Shown in pieces: positions 6,799 through 13,756 of a DNA stretch of 15,211 nucleotides. The DNA is from Candidatus Omnitrophota bacterium (GTDB lineage: Bacteria; Ratteibacteria; UBA8468; B48-G9; DSTR01), in the NCBI GenBank assembly GCA_023818865.1, contig JAMWDF010000046.1, forward strand, positions 1-15,211, in the 5' to 3' direction. Both the position numbers and the translations under genes were made by a program. The notes under the pieces are model-generated. The model searched no databases, was not told where the DNA came from, and was given only the letters and a program-made list of their open reading frames with translations. Each line of letters starts with the position of its first letter. Within the stretch, counting starts at the first letter, position 1.

Positions 6799-7590
6799 GT
6801 GAAAGTTCCGGCTGAATATAAGATTAAACTCACTGGCCAGTATTTAGGGAATTACCTTCTTCAGGAAAAAATATGGCAGGGTGCCACCTCCACTGTCTAT
6901 CGGGCCCAAGCCTCAGAGACAGCGCCTTTTGGGAGAACCGTAGCGGTGAAAGTACTCCATCCTTACCGCAACTCAGCCCTCCAGCGACGGCAATTTTTCT
7001 GGGAAGCATCTTTAATGAAGCGACTACGGCACCCGAATATTGTTCGGGTCTATTCCTCTGGCCGGCAGCAGTCTCTCTTTTTTTTCTTCATGGAATTTGT
7101 CAATGGTCGGAGTCTTCGTCAATATTTGGCTGAGCGAACCCTTACCCTAAAACAGTGTCTTTTTTTTGTAGGCGAACTGGCTAAGGCTTTGAATTACATT
7201 CATGGTTTAGGCATTGTTCATCGTGACCTGAAACCAGAAAATATTCTGATTTCTAACGATTTGACTCAGGTTAAACTGATTGATTTTGGCTATGCTGGCT
7301 ATATCTCTCCCCGCTGGTGGCAAACCCAACTTCTGTCTGGAGGGACAGAGCCTTATCTGGCGCCTGAAGTTTCCCGGGGAGAAAGGGGAGACCATCGGGC
7401 AGATATCTTCTCTTTTGGAGTAATCATCAGGGAGTTGTTGCTACCCCGGATGGAGACAGGCCAGGAGGCTTTAGAGGCAGTTGTTCAGCAGGCTACCCAT
7501 CCTCTTCCCTGGAAGAGGTATTCCACAGCTGGGCATCTGTTGATTGCCTGCTACCGAGTTTTTCAGCCGACCGATTCAATTTCACCATGA
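6799..7590 (+). CDS. Hanks-type serine/threonine protein kinase, soluble, single domain
   Basis: A 263-residue protein consisting almost only of a eukaryotic-like kinase domain. Visible motifs: degenerate glycine loop 'WQGATSTVY' (26-34, first Gly replaced), ATP-anchoring Lys K51 in VAVK, alpha-C Glu E69, catalytic loop HRDLKPEN (141-148), DFG (162-164), APE (188-190) and 'ADIFSFG' (201-207). All catalytic residues are present, so it should be active. There is no transmembrane segment and no PASTA or other sensor domain. The kinase fold is short at its C-terminal lobe. The stop overlaps the start of a metallophosphoesterase gene as ATGA, which indicates coupled translation and suggests a functional pair. 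Substrates are unknown. Confidence 0.93.
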   Translation: MKVPAEYKIKLTGQYLGNYLLQEKIWQGATSTVYRAQASETAPFGRTVAVKVLHPYRNSALQRRQFFWEASLMKRLRHPNIVRVYSSGRQQSLFFFFMEFVNGRSLRQYLAERTLTLKQCLFFVGELAKALNYIHGLGIVHRDLKPENILISNDLTQVKLIDFGYAGYISPRWWQTQLLSGGTEPYLAPEVSRGERGDHRADIFSFGVIIRELLLPRMETGQEALEAVVQQATHPLPWKRYSTAGHLLIACYRVFQPTDSISP

Positions 7591-8324
7591 AATACGGAAT
7601 TATTGCCGATATCCATAGCAACTTAGAGGCTCTCCAAGCGGTCCTGGCCTATCTTAATAAGAACAAGGTAGATCGGTTAGTGGTTACCGGAGATGTCATC
7701 GGGTATGGAGCTAACCCGATAGAATGCTTAGAATTGCTTGGTCAGCAAAATGCCTGTATTGTTCGGGGCAACCATGAACAGGGTCTGCTTTCCGGAGAAC
7801 TTTCCTCTTTCCGACCGGAGGCCGCCACTGCCTTAAAGTGGACCAGCCAGCAACTGAGTCCGGAGTGGCTGGCCATGATTAATGCCTGGCCGATACTCTA
7901 TCAGGAAGCTGATTTCTTGGCCTGTCACGGAGCCCCGGATGAGCCGCTGACCGGGTATGTCTTTTCTAAGAGCAGAGCCAGGCAAGCCTTTACCGTCGCT
8001 TTTACTCTGTGTTTCCACGGACACACTCATTTCCCTGGTGCTTACCGGCAAAAAGAAACTAACTCCTTTTTGGAAATCATTCCAGCGGATTTCAGCGGTA
8101 GAATGAGGGTGGTCCTGGAGCCTGGCTGGAAATACCTGATTAACTCAGGGAGCGCCGGCCAACCTCGGGATGGGCTGCCGGCGGCGTGTGTAGGGATATA
8201 TGAGCCAACCAGGAGACTCTTTTCCCTGGAAAGAATAAACTACCAGGCGGCTATTGCCCGGGAGAAAATTATTCGTTCTGGCTTACCGGTTTCCCTGGGG
8301 GATAGACTTCTGCGGGGTGTGTGA
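7587..8324 (+). CDS. Calcineurin-like metallophosphoesterase, possible cognate protein phosphatase
   Basis: A 245-residue single-domain metallophosphoesterase. Metal-binding motifs in order: D8-x-H10 in 'ADIHSN', G35-D36 in 'VTGDVIGYG', GNHE (61-64), H114 in 'ACHGAP', and GHTH (145-148). 'INSGSAGQPRDGLPAA' near the end is typical of the YfcE/ApaH-like group, whose members include phosphodiesterases and Ser/Thr phosphatases. The metal centre is complete. The start overlaps the kinase stop by 4 bases, so a role in reversing the kinase is attractive but unproven; a cyclic or dinucleotide substrate is equally possible. Its 3' end overlaps a convergent gene by 42 bases. Confidence 0.9.
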   Translation: MKYGIIADIHSNLEALQAVLAYLNKNKVDRLVVTGDVIGYGANPIECLELLGQQNACIVRGNHEQGLLSGELSSFRPEAATALKWTSQQLSPEWLAMINAWPILYQEADFLACHGAPDEPLTGYVFSKSRARQAFTVAFTLCFHGHTHFPGAYRQKETNSFLEIIPADFSGRMRVVLEPGWKYLINSGSAGQPRDGLPAACVGIYEPTRRLFSLERINYQAAIAREKIIRSGLPVSLGDRLLRGV

Positions 8325-8768
8325 ACCTGGTATTTCAACTGGGGAGAGCTCCAGAATATACTTACTGCATTCTGGATTAATAGATTTTTCTCGGAAGATT
8401 TCCGGCCAGGTATTTTTTTCCCGCCAGGCAATCACCTGGAAAAATTTTTCCCCAGTCTGGCGGCTGACCGCGTGGGCAAGGAGAAGGTCAACCAGAAGGA
8501 ATCTTTCTCTGAGTTTCTTGAATTCAGTTGAAGAAAGTCTATTCTCCTGTCTCAGCCGGCGGATAATTCCCTCGGCTCTCATCGGCACAGTTGCTTTCTT
8601 CACCAGTTCCAGGGCTGCCTCATAAATGGGGACCATTTCTTCTTGACCCGTCTTGATTGCCTGGTGAAGGAGTTTAATTGTCTCTTCCACCTCAGAATAA
8701 CTGGTCACCTCTCCTCTGGCTATGCCCAGTAATAAAACCAGGAAAGTAAACGCCATAAATTTTTTCAT
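8283..8768 (-). CDS. Small exported protein of unknown function
   Basis: A 161-residue protein with a clear signal peptide: MKK, then a hydrophobic core (FMAFTFLVLLLGI, residues 4-16), with possible cleavage near ARG-E (17-20). The mature part is helical and charged. Residues about 78-130 carry a pattern, 'DLLLAHAVSRQTGEKFFQVI' followed by 'WREKNTWPEIF', that resembles a motif I associate with uncharacterised secreted proteins of several Gram-negative phyla (alanine/histidine, Gly, Phe, then Arg and Trp). I assign no function. A strong GGAGGTGA Shine-Dalgarno (8773-8780) precedes the ATG. The gene is divergent from pyrR, and its last 42 bases overlap the convergent metallophosphoesterase gene. 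Confidence 0.8.
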   Translation of the reverse strand: MKKFMAFTFLVLLLGIARGEVTSYSEVEETIKLLHQAIKTGQEEMVPIYEAALELVKKATVPMRAEGIIRRLRQENRLSSTEFKKLRERFLLVDLLLAHAVSRQTGEKFFQVIAWREKNTWPEIFREKSINPECSKYILELSPVEIPGSHTPQKSIPQGNR

Positions 8769-8772
8769 CCTC

Positions 8773-8780
8773 TCACCTCC
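8773..8780 (-). promoter_or_regulatory. Strong Shine-Dalgarno of the exported-protein gene
   Basis: The minus strand reads GGAGGTGA, a near-perfect anti-16S match, 4 bases before ATG 8768. This contrasts with the divergent pyrR gene, which has none. Confidence 0.8.
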
Positions 8781-8799
8781 CCGTTACTGACAGTAGATT

Positions 8800-8828
8800 A
8801 TTTTATCACTTCGTCTGGGCCGGGTAAA
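8800..8828 (-). promoter_or_regulatory. Probable promoter of the exported-protein gene
   Basis: The minus strand has TTTACC (-35, 8823-8828), a 17-base spacer and TAAAAT (-10, 8800-8805). The -35 box lies only 2 bases from the pyrR extended -10 on the other strand, so the two promoters probably exclude each other. Confidence 0.5.
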
Positions 8829-8830
8829 TG

Positions 8831-8839
8831 TGGTATTAT
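8831..8839 (+). promoter_or_regulatory. Extended -10 promoter of pyrR, predicted leaderless
   Basis: TGG-TATTAT occupies 8831-8839. Six bases later comes ATG 8846, placing the expected +1 on the A of the start codon. No -35 match is seen at 17 bases (TCGTCT). The element nearly duplicates the one before the receiver operon at 4978-4986 (TGG-TATAAT, same spacing to ATG). Confidence 0.6.
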
Positions 8840-8845
8840 GTTTTT

Positions 8846-9379
8846 ATGGCGGTTCGTTTAGCAGAAGGAAAGGAAATTACCAGGATTCTTCATGATCTGG
8901 CTGACCAGGTGGAGAAGAAACTCGGTCTGGCGAACCTGGCGATTATTGGCATTAAGCGACGGGGAGCAATTCTGGCAAAACGGCTTCAGACTATCTTAGA
9001 GAAAAAAGCCGGCCAGCCTATCTTTCTGGGGTATCTGGACATTACCCTTTATCGGGATGACTTCAGCGCCTTAGGTAGTCATCCAGTGGTCTCTGAAACA
9101 GAAATTCTTTTTAATCTGGAAAAAAAGAAAATCCTTTTGGTGGATGATGTTCTCTTCACTGGTCGGACAATCAGAGCCGCTTTAGATGCCATTATTGATT
9201 TTGGCCGACCATCTTACATCAGGTTGCTGGTTCTGATTGACCGAAACCATAGAGAGTTCCCTATCCAACCAGATTTTGTTGGCCGCCGGGTGAAGACAAC
9301 TAAGAAGCAGATGGTGGAAGTTCACCTTCAAGAGATTGACGGTGCCGAAGAAGTGCTCCTGATTGAGCCCAAACCTTAG
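8846..9379 (+). CDS. pyrR: PyrR: pyrimidine operon regulator / uracil phosphoribosyltransferase
   Basis: A 177-residue type I phosphoribosyltransferase. The PRPP-binding loop is 'LLVDDVLFTGRT' (97-108); 'IIGIKRRGAILAKRL' (33-47) and 'YLDITLYRDDF' (63-73) are typical of PyrR. PyrR binds UMP and pyr mRNA to regulate pyrimidine synthesis and often has uracil phosphoribosyltransferase activity. I prefer ATG 8846; an ATG at 8828 is in frame, but it would precede the promoter's predicted +1 and adds residues not seen in the family. Neither has a Shine-Dalgarno. The pyrB start follows 24 bases after the stop. With no leader before pyrR and almost none before pyrB, there is no room for the classical PyrR attenuator. 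Confidence 0.93.
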   Translation: MAVRLAEGKEITRILHDLADQVEKKLGLANLAIIGIKRRGAILAKRLQTILEKKAGQPIFLGYLDITLYRDDFSALGSHPVVSETEILFNLEKKKILLVDDVLFTGRTIRAALDAIIDFGRPSYIRLLVLIDRNHREFPIQPDFVGRRVKTTKKQMVEVHLQEIDGAEEVLLIEPKP

Positions 9380-9403
9380 GGCAAGAGATAAAGAGAATCA
9401 GCC

Positions 9404-10327
9404 ATGACCTGGAAAAGGAAAGACCTGCTAGGGCTTGAAGAATTATCCTCAGAGGAAATCAGCCTGATTCTCCAAACAGCCAAATCTTTCAAGGAAGTCA
9501 GCACTCGACAGATAAAAAAAGTGCCAGCCTTGCGCGGTCGGACGGTAGTCAACTTGTTCTTTGAGCCTAGCACCCGAACGAAGACTTCTTTTGAACTGGC
9601 CGCTAAACGTCTTTCCGCGGACGTTCTTAGTTTTGAAGTCAGCACCTCCAGTGTCTCCAAAGGGGAAACCATTGTTGATACGGCCAGGAATATTGAAGCG
9701 ATGAAAGTAGACTGTTTTATTGTTCGCCACTCGGTCTCTGGCGCGCCCTGGCTGATTGCCCGAAGTGTTAAGGCAGCAGTAATTAATGCCGGTGACGGTT
9801 GCCATGAGCATCCAACCCAGGCTTTGTTAGACCTGTTTACGGTCCAGGAGCGGTTTGGCCACTTAAAGGGATTATCGGTGGCGATCATCGGAGACATCCG
9901 ACACAGTCGGGTGGCTAGGTCCAACATCTGGGGTTTTAGTAAGATGGGCGTCAGAGTGATAGTTTGTGGTCCCCCACCTTTGGTTCCTTTGGGAATTGAA
10001 GAGATGGGTTGCGAGGTGACTTACCGGTTGGAAGAAGCCATTCGCCAGGCTGATATCATTTACCTTCTTCGGTTACAGAAAGAGAGACAGCGCGAGAACT
10101 ACCTGCCTTCCCTCCAGGAATACTCCCGTTTGTTCGGATTAGAAGAAAGGCATTACCAGGGGATGAACAAGCCCTTCTTTCTGATGCACCCGGGACCAAT
10201 GAACCGGGGAGTAGAAATCAGATCCTGCCTGGCGGAAAAGTCTAACTCTCTTATTTTAGAGCAGGTTACCAACGGAATTGCTGTCCGGATGGCAGTCCTC
10301 TATTTGACCATGGGAAGTCAGAGATGA
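9404..10327 (+). CDS. pyrB: Aspartate carbamoyltransferase catalytic subunit
   Basis: A 307-residue enzyme that joins carbamoyl phosphate and aspartate in the second step of pyrimidine synthesis. Carbamoyl-phosphate site STRTKTS (56-62), the mobile Lys in 'SSVSKGE' (K86), HPTQ (136-139), the aspartate-side 'LLRLQKERQ' and 'MHPGPMNRGVEI' are all present. The length matches the catalytic chain. No pyrI or pyrC gene follows; the next gene is a UvrD-like helicase starting within the pyrB stop (ATGA, 10324-10327). The ribosome binding site is weak. It is in one transcription unit with pyrR. Confidence 0.96.
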   Translation: MTWKRKDLLGLEELSSEEISLILQTAKSFKEVSTRQIKKVPALRGRTVVNLFFEPSTRTKTSFELAAKRLSADVLSFEVSTSSVSKGETIVDTARNIEAMKVDCFIVRHSVSGAPWLIARSVKAAVINAGDGCHEHPTQALLDLFTVQERFGHLKGLSVAIIGDIRHSRVARSNIWGFSKMGVRVIVCGPPPLVPLGIEEMGCEVTYRLEEAIRQADIIYLLRLQKERQRENYLPSLQEYSRLFGLEERHYQGMNKPFFLMHPGPMNRGVEIRSCLAEKSNSLILEQVTNGIAVRMAVLYLTMGSQR

Positions 10328-12219
10328 GCCTGGGAAGTCTCTCAGCGGTAGAATCCCCACTTGTCCTCCATCCTCGGCAAGAGAAAGTTGTCCGGGAGGG
10401 AGCTGGATTCTGGCTGGTGCTGGGGGCAGCTGGTTGCGGAAAGACAGAGGTTCTCATTCATCGGGTGGCTTATCTTCTTTCCGTGGGAGTGCCGGCTGAA
10501 ACTATCCTTTTGGTAAGTTCCAGCAGTCTTCTGGCCAAAGGTATGGTTCAACGGGTAGCTAAAATTATCGGTTTTTTCCCTGCCATTTTGGCTGGGACCT
10601 TTTATCAGACTGGCCTAGAAATCGTAAGACGTTTCCGCCAGAGAGAAAATTACACTCTTCTGGATGAAGATGAGGCGCTTTCTCTGCTTGGGCAGGTCTG
10701 TGGTGAACTCCTTTCTAGAGAGCACCTTCCTGACAGCAAAGTTTTGCTGGAAGTCTTTACCAGAAGTGTTAATAGTCAAGAGAAATTGCGGGACATTGTC
10801 AACCTTCATTACCCTCATTTGAGTTCATCTCTTCCCAGTCTGGAGAGAGTTTACCGGGAGTACTGCAACAAGAAAAAAGTCTGGAAACTCATAGATAAAA
10901 ATGATGTGCTCCTGGATTGGTACCGGGCTGTTCGGAACGAAGAATTTGGCTATCAGATGAGTTCAGCTTTCCGCTATATTCTGGTTGACGACTACCAGAA
11001 TATTACCCGGCTGCAGAGCCAGATTCTTTATCAGATGAGTCGGGTCCATAAGAATCTTCTGGCGATGGCCGACGACGCTCAAATGGTTGATTCCAAAGAG
11101 GGTTCTTCGCTTAACCATCTTCTGGAGTTTCCCCGAATTTATCCTGGAGCCCGGGTATATTTTCTCAAAGTCAATTTTACCGCGACGCCAGAGATTCTTT
11201 CTCTGTCCAGCACTATTCTTTCTTACAATTCCTTCCAGTTCCCCCGGGAAATCATCAGTCAGAGGAAAAACGGAGTTAAGCCGGTCTTAGTGAAATGCTC
11301 TGGCTTTAAGGAGGAGGCGGAATTTGTCTGCCGGCGCATCATTCAACTTCTTCAGGCAGGAGTAGATCCGGAAGAAATAGCGGTATTGTTTCGCTCCCGG
11401 GTCCAAGTGGCAGAACTGGAAATAGAGCTTTCCCGGGAAAAAATTCCTTATTATGTCTCGGGAGAAACACTCTTGCCGTTGACCAGCCGGCTCAAAGACT
11501 TAGGTTCTTTTCTCCTGGTGAGGTTGAATCCGAAAAATGAGCTTGCCTGGAGACGAATTTTGTCTCTCAGACCAGGCATTGGTCCGGCTACCAGAAAAAA
11601 AATACTGGAACTGGTTCAAACAACAGGCGACTGGTCAGAAACAAGTCAAAGGCTGAAAACATACCCTTGGTCCAGGCGGAGGAAAGAAGCAGTGGACAAT
11701 CTGCTTAAGGTATTTGAAAATCTGAAACCAACCAGCAGTCCTGGGGAAAATTTCAGTTTTATTCTTGAACAGTCCAGGCAGGGTAACTTTCCGGCGAATT
11801 GGTGTAGCGGCTGGTTTTCCGAGGAGTTTATTGAATTGACAAGAACAACATTATCTTGTTTTGAATCTTGGGCTGATTTTTTGGCCTGGCTGGGACTGGA
11901 AGATTTTGCTGTGGTTGAGGCTGATGCCTTTCCCGGACGGGTCACTCTTTCTTCTATCCACGGCTCCCGGGGAAGACACTGGCTGGTTGTCTTTCTCATC
12001 GGGCTTTGTTCTCCTTACTTTCCCGACCGCTCCGCCACCCAGGACCCCGCCCTCTTGGAGGAAGAACGTCGCCTTTTCTATCTGGCCGTGACTAGAACCA
12101 GAGAGGACCTTTACCTTACCTGTTATCCGCAGGAGACAAAGAAAGGAGTTCCTCTTAACCAGCCCCTTTTTCTCCGCGAAATTCAGTCAGCCAACCTGGA
12201 GAAATGGGAGGGCGGTTAA
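10324..12219 (+). CDS. UvrD/Rep-like superfamily 1 helicase with altered catalytic motifs
   Basis: A 631-residue protein, shorter than UvrD (about 720). The SF1A framework is visible: Q motif 'LHPRQEKVV' (Q19), Walker A GAAGCGKT (34-41), motif Ib 'AGTFY' (90-94), motif II 'ILVDDYQNI' (219-227), motif III 'ADDAQ' (249-253), motif IV 'NFTATPEIL' (284-292), motif V 'TLSSIHGSRGRHW' and motif VI 'FYLAVTRTREDLYLT'. Several key positions deviate: motif II has Asp223 where UvrD-like proteins have the catalytic Glu; motif IV has Thr286 in place of the ATP-contacting Arg of 'NYR'; and the 'IYxWRGA' part of motif III is absent. ATP binding looks intact, while hydrolysis may be changed. The start overlaps pyrB by 4 bases. 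The function is probably in DNA repair or recombination, but this is inference. Confidence 0.85.
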   Translation: MSLGSLSAVESPLVLHPRQEKVVREGAGFWLVLGAAGCGKTEVLIHRVAYLLSVGVPAETILLVSSSSLLAKGMVQRVAKIIGFFPAILAGTFYQTGLEIVRRFRQRENYTLLDEDEALSLLGQVCGELLSREHLPDSKVLLEVFTRSVNSQEKLRDIVNLHYPHLSSSLPSLERVYREYCNKKKVWKLIDKNDVLLDWYRAVRNEEFGYQMSSAFRYILVDDYQNITRLQSQILYQMSRVHKNLLAMADDAQMVDSKEGSSLNHLLEFPRIYPGARVYFLKVNFTATPEILSLSSTILSYNSFQFPREIISQRKNGVKPVLVKCSGFKEEAEFVCRRIIQLLQAGVDPEEIAVLFRSRVQVAELEIELSREKIPYYVSGETLLPLTSRLKDLGSFLLVRLNPKNELAWRRILSLRPGIGPATRKKILELVQTTGDWSETSQRLKTYPWSRRRKEAVDNLLKVFENLKPTSSPGENFSFILEQSRQGNFPANWCSGWFSEEFIELTRTTLSCFESWADFLAWLGLEDFAVVEADAFPGRVTLSSIHGSRGRHWLVVFLIGLCSPYFPDRSATQDPALLEEERRLFYLAVTRTREDLYLTCYPQETKKGVPLNQPLFLREIQSANLEKWEGG

Positions 12220-12411
12220 GACCCTCCTATAAATTCCCCCTCTTTTCACTTTAACCAATTGAGTAATAGCCAAGAAGGCCTAAAATTTTCTAAAGCAGAC
12301 ATTCAAGAAACACCAAAGTGCAGGCTTATGATACTGAGGGACGGTGCAATCTAAAGTACCTCCAAGAGATGGGCAGAGTTTCTGGATAACACCCTGGCAA
12401 TAAAGAAATGA
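12220..12411. other. Unexplained gap at the junction between housekeeping region and A+T-rich block
   Basis: These 192 bases separate the convergent helicase gene and the restriction-modification remnant. No RNA gene or convincing terminator is visible. On the plus strand one frame stays open from about 12241 to a stop near 12350 and again from there to a TGA near 12410, which could be debris of a decayed gene. I do not recognise the sequence. Confidence 0.4.
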
Positions 12412-13041
12412 TTAGACTGTCACATAAATCTCTTCAGCATAATTCATTATTTCCTTGGAAAGTTCATCTACCTCTTCGTACCGCATTCTTCCAGCAATCA
12501 TTCTTATCAGCACATTTTTAAAGGCAGTTCTAATTCTTGCTTTCAAATACTCTTTCTTGTTCCAATCAGCAACCCTTACGTAATAGCCCATTTCTTTAAC
12601 GATTTCTCTTGCCACTTTTTCTATTTCCTCGTAATTTTCAAAGAGTTTCTGTTTTGAAGAGAGTAGATCATAAAAAGCGAGTTCCTCTTCGCTTAAATTA
12701 AGTTTTTTACCCTCTCCTACTGATTGTTTAATGTCTTTGGCAAGTTTTATCAACTGCTCTATAATCTCTAATGTATCCAAAATCTTAATGTTGTACTTGT
12801 CTATTATGCTTTTTAACATCTCGTATAGAGAACGGTATCTGAAAGGGTTCTTTCTCATTTTCACTATGAGCTGGTCCCTGATTATCTTCGCAAGAAGCTC
12901 TGCTGCATAATTCTTGTATTGCATATATCCTAGAACTCCATTTGCACCCCATAAGGGGATTTTTCCCATCTTCGCTCCCAATAAATATTTTCTTCTTCCA
13001 GAAATTATATCTTTCGTCAATTCCTTTAAGCTACTATCCTC
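12412..13041 (-). pseudogene. In-frame hsdS (second recognition domain start) fused to C-terminal HsdR domain
   Basis: The frame continues directly from the hsdS TGA (13042-13044). It first encodes the expected start of a second target-recognition domain ('EDSSLKELTKDIISGRRK', then 'GKIPLWGANGVLGYMQY'). After about 45 codons it switches to the C-terminal domain of type I restriction subunits (DUF3387-like): 'AAELLAKIIRDQLIVKMRKN', 'IIEQLIKLAKDIKQ', 'LNLSEEELAFYDLL', 'VADWNKKEYLKARIRTAFKN' and so on to the stop. HsdR is normally around 1000 residues; only about the last 165 remain, with no nuclease or helicase motifs. A TTG at 13020 or, better, ATG 12969 with GGAG 5 bases upstream could start a 185-residue protein. 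Most simply this is the scar of a deletion joining hsdS to the 3' end of a former downstream hsdR. Confidence 0.8.
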
Positions 13042-13755
13042 TCACCCCTTCGGTATCCTTCCTAACTCGCTCTCCACAAACTCTTCATTCTTAAATGGTT
13101 CAAAGTTAATAAACCAGTTTTTAAAAATCGCCATTGCTGTTTTTTCTAAAATCTCGTTTTGCCTTTTCTTGTTTTCTATCAAATCATCAAACCAGGATAA
13201 AACAGCTGCAATGCGGGATTGTTCGGGAACATCTGTTAATGGAATTTTTATAATCTTCAAGATTTCTTTATTAATTCCACCTTGAGCACTACCTCCAATA
13301 GCACTTTCTATTAACACTTGTCCTGCTTCCGAAAATAAATAATAAAATAAATATCTTGGGTTATATTTCACTTTGTCAGTTCGAACTATGTACACATGCT
13401 CATTTACCATGGCTTTACCTTCAGGAATATCTTTAATAAATGCTAATTTTCCAATAGTTGCACCGTCTTTTACAAGTAGAATGTCTTCTTTTTCAATTTT
13501 GCCTCTGTTTAAAGAATCATAAAAATCTTCATTAAATCTTAAGCAATTGTCTAATACTAAATCACCATGCCAAGTGATATTTTCGCCTCCTATACTCAAA
13601 ACTCCATTGGGATCATGTTTTAATGAACCGCCTTTTGGTCTATTTCCGCTTTCTAAACTTCTAACTGCATAATTAAGAACATTTCCCTCCCACTCCCTTG
13701 GTATCTCTCCTATCTCTGTCTCCTTAAATTCTGTCCCCCAGCGGAATTTGAGCAT
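13042..13755 (-). CDS. hsdS: Type I restriction-modification specificity subunit HsdS, truncated to one recognition domain
   Basis: A 237-residue protein, about half of a normal HsdS (roughly 400-450). HsdS gives the methyltransferase its DNA target. Visible: 'TEIGEIPREWEG' N-terminus, a first target-recognition domain (about 15-165), then the conserved region 'IPLTDVPEQSRIAAVLSWFD' and the spacer helix 'LIENKKRQNEILEKTAMAIF'. It ends at 'ESELGRIPKG' followed by TGA; the repeat unit normally continues with Trp ('IPREW' at the N-terminus here), so the stop looks like a TGG-to-TGA change. I chose ATG 13755, with GAGGT 5 bases upstream, over TTG 13767. The start lies one base after the hsdM stop. 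A half-S protein can sometimes act as a dimer, so residual function is possible. Confidence 0.88.
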   Translation of the reverse strand: MLKFRWGTEFKETEIGEIPREWEGNVLNYAVRSLESGNRPKGGSLKHDPNGVLSIGGENITWHGDLVLDNCLRFNEDFYDSLNRGKIEKEDILLVKDGATIGKLAFIKDIPEGKAMVNEHVYIVRTDKVKYNPRYLFYYLFSEAGQVLIESAIGGSAQGGINKEILKIIKIPLTDVPEQSRIAAVLSWFDDLIENKKRQNEILEKTAMAIFKNWFINFEPFKNEEFVESELGRIPKG

Positions 13756-13756
13756 T

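Noticed and set aside
12207..12227. Hairpin GGAGGG / CCCTCC over the end of the helicase gene as an intrinsic terminator
   Set aside because: The six-base stem with a nine-base loop is followed by a mixed sequence without a T tract, so it does not meet the usual terminator pattern.
13042..13044. TGA recoded as Trp or Gly throughout the genome
   Set aside because: TGA is used as a normal stop here, for example at the dnaB/mlaE, kinase/phosphoesterase and pyrB/helicase ATGA overlaps, where the downstream gene starts correctly. Recoding is therefore unlikely.
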